Shown: piece after piece, positions 61,505-64,000 of the stretch
Numbering within the stretch: position 1 is the first letter of the stretch
Layout: every line of letters starts with the position of its first letter
From: Akkermansiaceae bacterium
GTDB lineage: Bacteria > Verrucomicrobiota > Verrucomicrobiia > Verrucomicrobiales > DEV007
Direction of reading: 5' to 3'
Assembly: GCA_024233085.1 (NCBI GenBank)
Contig: JACKQC010000021.1
Span: 1 to 64,000 of the forward strand
Length of the DNA: 64,000 nt
Position numbers and translations under genes: made by a program
Notes under the pieces: generated by a model
Database searches by the model: none
What the model was told of the DNA's origin: nothing
What the model saw: only the letters and a program-made list of their open reading frames with translations

Positions 61505-61522
61505 TGAGGAAAAGCTTCCTCA
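61505..61522 (-). promoter_or_regulatory. Hairpin covering the ribosome-binding site of member B
   Basis: On the coding strand TGAGGAAGCTTTTCCTCA forms a 7-bp stem around a 4-nt loop, and its GAGGAA is the likely ribosome-binding site, ending directly before the ATG. Pairing could limit translation. Member C lacks this hairpin. Confidence 0.4.
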
Positions 61523-61545
61523 AGGTTACAGTTGTTATAGAAAAA

Positions 61546-61583
61546 ATGCAAGTAATAAAATTTATGATTATTACTTAAGAGAA
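61546..61583 (-). promoter_or_regulatory. AT-rich conserved upstream element, copy before member B
   Basis: 38 bp that align without gaps to 62122-62159, with 32 identical positions. It lies about 42 nt before the member B start codon and may hold a promoter or operator. No sigma factor boxes are certain. Confidence 0.5.
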
Positions 61584-61693
61584 TCGATTTATTTACGAAT
61601 CTTGAAGAATGGCGCGACGCGGTGCCTGTGGGTCGGGCGTATTCCAGTCCGCCGGGAGGGCGCGATGGCCGCCGTTTCGACGAATCTGGCGAA

Positions 61694-62071
61694 CTAATTG
61701 CCGCCGAAGACGCGAGAGCGCTGCTCTGGAGTGAGCTGCGCCAGGGTCATGGCCAGATTTTCGCCGTAGCGGGTGTACTGGCTGGAGGCGTTGCCGGAAT
61801 CGTTGGCGCAGGACTGGGCGATGGTGTTTGCCGGTGGAGCGGCTCCCGAATCGGCGGGATTTGTTCCCGCGGGGGAATCCGCGGTGGTTCCTGTGTCCGA
61901 TCCGGTGCCGGTTGTGGCATTGGTATCGCCGTTGAGCCCGGCGAGCCATTCCATAAAACCGCTCAGCCAATCCGAGAGCGCTCCGCACTGGGCCGGCTGC
62001 GCGCTGAAGAGCGTAAGGCAGCAGATCAGCATCGAGAGCTTCGCAAAAAATCTGTTGGGGTTGTGTCTCAT
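61694..62071 (-). CDS. Small secreted protein, family member C
   Basis: 125 residues from the ATG at 62069-62071. Same build as member B: signal peptide (LSMLICCLTLFSAQPAQC), LSDWLSGFMEWLAGL, a Thr/Gly/Ala linker of different sequence and length, then IAQSCANDSGNASSQYTRY, GENLAMTLAQLT and PEQRSRVFGGN. Near-identity to B at both ends indicates a recent tandem duplication. The extension to 62119 is rejected because the signal peptide begins at the ATG used here. Function unknown. Confidence 0.75.
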   Translation of the reverse strand: MRHNPNRFFAKLSMLICCLTLFSAQPAQCGALSDWLSGFMEWLAGLNGDTNATTGTGSDTGTTADSPAGTNPADSGAAPPANTIAQSCANDSGNASSQYTRYGENLAMTLAQLTPEQRSRVFGGN

Positions 62072-62121
62072 TCGGCTGGGGTTTCCGATGGTAGGCCTAA
62101 AATATGACAAAATTTGCAATT

Positions 62122-62159
62122 ATGCAAGCAATAATAATTATGAAAATTATTTAAGAGAA
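62122..62159 (-). promoter_or_regulatory. AT-rich conserved upstream element, copy before member C
   Basis: Partner of 61546-61583, 51 nt before the member C start codon. Thirty-two of 38 positions match. It is in the AT-rich gap before the sugar kinase gene. Confidence 0.5.
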
Positions 62160-62228
62160 ACGAATGACTCGAGAGAGGTCGTTGGGGGCTGCCGGGCCTT
62201 CGGTGGGGTTTCGTCCGGCGGGCCGTGA

Positions 62229-63341
62229 CTAAGGTTGGCGGGCTTCGAGCGCCCGGCGCATCATCGGTTCCCTTGCCTCGATGCTCTCGCAAAGGGCGAA
62301 CTGAACCCGCGCCCGGTTCAGATTGTGCCCGTCGTGGGAGGTCTTGAAATAGACGTCTCCGGCGAGGTGGTCGGCGAAAAAGCGCAAGCCAAGCTCAAAA
62401 GCGATCAGGCGCACCGAGTCGTAAAGATAGTGTTTGTCCGCTTCGGTGAGAAAGGCGTTCGCTTCGCGCAGGTATCCCCTGACCAGCGAGGCGAAAAGGT
62501 CGACGTCCAGGCGGACCTGGCTGAGGTCGTCGGTTTCTTCTCCCGCCGGGTTGCAACTGCTGCGGGCGCAGTCGCCGAAATCGTAGTGAATGAGTCCGGG
62601 TTTCACCGTGTCGAGATCCACGATGCTGGTGCCTTTGCCCGTGAAGTTGTCCACCATGATGTTTGTGATCTTCGGATCGCCGTGGATGGGGCGAAGTTGC
62701 AGCTCGCCCCGATCGAGGGCGTCTTCGAGGACGGTGGCGAAGGCGCGGCGCTCCTCGACGAATTTCGCCAGGCGGCGCGCCTCCGAGGAATGATCCAGCC
62801 GGCCGCGGGCGTCCTCGGAGGTGAGGACGGCGTCATATTTGGCCAGATACTGGGGGGTGATGTGAAATCCGGGCAGGGTGTCGGCGAGTTCTCCCGCGGG
62901 GAAATCCGAAATGATGCGCTGAAAATGGCCCAGAACCACGCCGGCCTCGACCGCGTGCTCGGGGTTGTTGAGTTTTTCGAAGCTCGAGGCGCTGGCGATG
63001 AGGGAGAGGGCGCGCCAATATTCGCCGTTTTCGTCGACCGAATAGTCGCGTCCGTCGTGGGCGGGGATGACCCGCGGCAGTTGCCAGATGCGATCGGCCT
63101 CTTCCGCCTCGGCCTCGAGGCGCTGGTGGGCGTGATCCGTGACCGCCTTCATGTTCGCCATCACGGCGGCGGGATCGGCGAAAACTTTTTTGTTGATGCG
63201 CTGCAGGATGAACTGCTCCTCCGACGAAGTGGTCCGAAAAACGGCGCGATAGGTGTCGTTGACGTTCCCCGTGCGAATGGGCTGCAGGGCGACCAGCCGG
63301 CCGGGGACCTGAAAGCAACGGGCGACGGTTTCCGCGGGCAT
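62229..63341 (-). CDS. NahK-like sugar 1-kinase (APH family)
   Basis: 370 residues of the aminoglycoside-phosphotransferase fold. The order of motifs fits N-acetylhexosamine 1-kinase (NahK) types: IRTGNVNDTYRAVF near residue 22, FILQRINKKVFADPAAVMANM, LRPIHGDPKITNIMVD (the catalytic HGDxxxxN) and SIVDLDTVKPGLIHYDFGD (metal DxD region). It would phosphorylate a hexosamine at C1 to feed nucleotide-sugar synthesis. It is divergent from wecB, whose enzyme handles UDP-GlcNAc, so a shared amino-sugar pathway is plausible. The substrate is inferred. Confidence 0.8.
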   Translation of the reverse strand: MPAETVARCFQVPGRLVALQPIRTGNVNDTYRAVFRTTSSEEQFILQRINKKVFADPAAVMANMKAVTDHAHQRLEAEAEEADRIWQLPRVIPAHDGRDYSVDENGEYWRALSLIASASSFEKLNNPEHAVEAGVVLGHFQRIISDFPAGELADTLPGFHITPQYLAKYDAVLTSEDARGRLDHSSEARRLAKFVEERRAFATVLEDALDRGELQLRPIHGDPKITNIMVDNFTGKGTSIVDLDTVKPGLIHYDFGDCARSSCNPAGEETDDLSQVRLDVDLFASLVRGYLREANAFLTEADKHYLYDSVRLIAFELGLRFFADHLAGDVYFKTSHDGHNLNRARVQFALCESIEAREPMMRRALEARQP

Positions 63342-63558
63342 AATGGGAGAGGGTAGGGGGGAGGATGGGGGAAAATCGGAGGAACGCGATCGTCGGGGAG
63401 ATATCGAGGAGGGACGGAAGGCGCGAGGTTACCACAGCGTCGTGTGGTGCCAAGTCGGAGATTTAGCGATGAATGGGAATTTTTAGAGAAACAAAAAATT
63501 CTGAATCCTCTAGATCGAAAATCATTGCGATTCGCGCCCAGTTTGATTAAAATTAACA

Positions 63559-63594
63559 TAATTATCAGAATTAATATTTATTTCTGAATAATTA
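63559..63594. promoter_or_regulatory. Inverted repeat before wecB
   Basis: TAATTATCAGAA and TTCTGAATAATTA form arms with one extra base, around an 11-nt centre, 18-53 nt upstream of the wecB ATG and 218-253 nt upstream of the divergent kinase start. The region is AT-rich. It may be an operator or a leader hairpin. Confidence 0.4.
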
Positions 63595-63611
63595 AGAAAC
63601 GCGAATCTTCT

Positions 63612-64000
63612 ATGATTTTTCTCGATCAATCCGGTCCGACGCCTCCTCGGCGCGTGCTCTCCCTCTTCGGAACCCGGCCCGAGGCGATCAAATTCGCGCC
63701 CGTAATTCATGCGATGGAGCGCCGCGGCTTCGAAACCATCAACGTCAACTCCGCCCAGCACCGCGACCTGTTGCTGCCCCTGATCGAGCATTTTCAGATC
63801 CGCATCGACCACAGTCTCGACGTGATGCGGGAGGGGCAGACGCTCAACGGGGTGGCGGCCCGCGTTCTCGAGGCATTGGACCCGGTGCTCGCGGAGTGCC
63901 GGCCCGACGCCCTCCTCGTGCAGGGGGACACCACCACGGCGATGGCCGGGGCGCTCGCGGCCTGGAACCGCCAGATTCCCGTCGGGCACATCGAGGCCGG
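63612..64000 (+). CDS. wecB: UDP-N-acetylglucosamine 2-epimerase, truncated by the window end
   Basis: The ATG at 63612 opens about 129 codons that run off the end. The N-terminus has the non-hydrolysing epimerase GT-B landmarks: VLSLFGTRPEAIKFAPVIHAM, then QHRDLLLPLIEHFQI, LNGVAARVLEALDPVL, and LVQGDTTTAMAGALAAW with VGHIEAG. WecB converts UDP-GlcNAc to UDP-ManNAc for capsule, O-antigen or teichoic-type polymers. The gene is divergent from the NahK-like kinase gene across a 270-nt AT-rich gap. Confidence 0.9.
   Translation, partial: MIFLDQSGPTPPRRVLSLFGTRPEAIKFAPVIHAMERRGFETINVNSAQHRDLLLPLIEHFQIRIDHSLDVMREGQTLNGVAARVLEALDPVLAECRPDALLVQGDTTTAMAGALAAWNRQIPVGHIEA

Noticed and set aside
63522..63989. 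A minus-strand open frame at the right end
   Set aside because: It is antisense to the clear WecB N-terminus.
1..64000. Insertion sequences, tRNA and rRNA genes
   Set aside because: No transposase motif, cloverleaf or rRNA segment was found by eye on either strand; a scan with tRNA and rRNA models could still find a tRNA.

Overview
The window looks like chromosomal DNA of a Verrucomicrobiota bacterium or another member of the PVC superphylum; this is inferred, not proven. The evidence is the combination of a PSCyt1/DUF1549/DUF1553 cytochrome-type gene coupled to a DUF1501 gene, many secreted sulfatases, an ECF sigma factor of the Rhodopirellula/Verrucomicrobium type, a membrane-bound-dehydrogenase/HEAT/cupredoxin giant, and high GC with long spurious antisense ORFs. 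I saw no rRNA, tRNA, CRISPR array, integrase or intact insertion sequence.

Layout. 1-12 kb: an outer-membrane barrel, an esterase, a 1385-residue secreted ankyrin protein, a nucleotide-pyrophosphatase-like membrane protein and the PSCyt1-DUF1501 pair. 12-23 kb: a MORN-type lipoprotein, DUF1444, ankyrin, CHAD and DUF2339 genes, then a translationally coupled pair (EF-hand/redoxin/cytochrome/copper-monooxygenase fusion plus PHB-depolymerase-like esterase) and a small low-GC LysM gene. 22.9-24.9 kb: a gene-free repeat island. 24.9-36 kb: a catabolic region with a Tat-exported Gfo/Idh/MocA oxidoreductase, four Cys-type sulfatases and an alpha/beta hydrolase, probably for sulfated glycans, with a cardiolipin synthase inside it. 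36-49 kb: DUF2238 protein, monooxygenase, the giant dehydrogenase, glycosyltransferase, PAP2 phosphatase, DUF3108 protein, AvtA-like aminotransferase, ECF sigma factor with a membrane partner, AMMECR1 and a class III aminotransferase. 49-60 kb: MA-like protein, glycoside-hydrolase-like proteins, TrmD, an SH3-like protein, a second DUF2238 protein and an ABC-F ATPase. 60.5-62.1 kb: three paralogous small secreted proteins. 62.2-64 kb: a NahK-like sugar kinase divergent from a truncated wecB.

Most notable points. (1) A 41-bp palindromic element occurs six times as a complete copy, always exactly 41 bp: twice inside reading frames, twice supplying a stop codon, and otherwise between co-directional genes; a further compound cluster and one stray half-site are also present. 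(2) The repeat island holds a nested structure: inverted arms made of the same hairpin modules in the same order and spacing, whose stems differ by paired changes, around about 480 bp of assorted heptanucleotide repeats, next to a separate 21-bp array. The same CAGTTTT heptad recurs 20 kb away. (3) The small secreted proteins share a C-terminal signature I do not recognise, and two of them share an AT-rich upstream element. (4) An ECF sigma factor is paired with a membrane protein whose periplasmic part resembles LptA/OstA.
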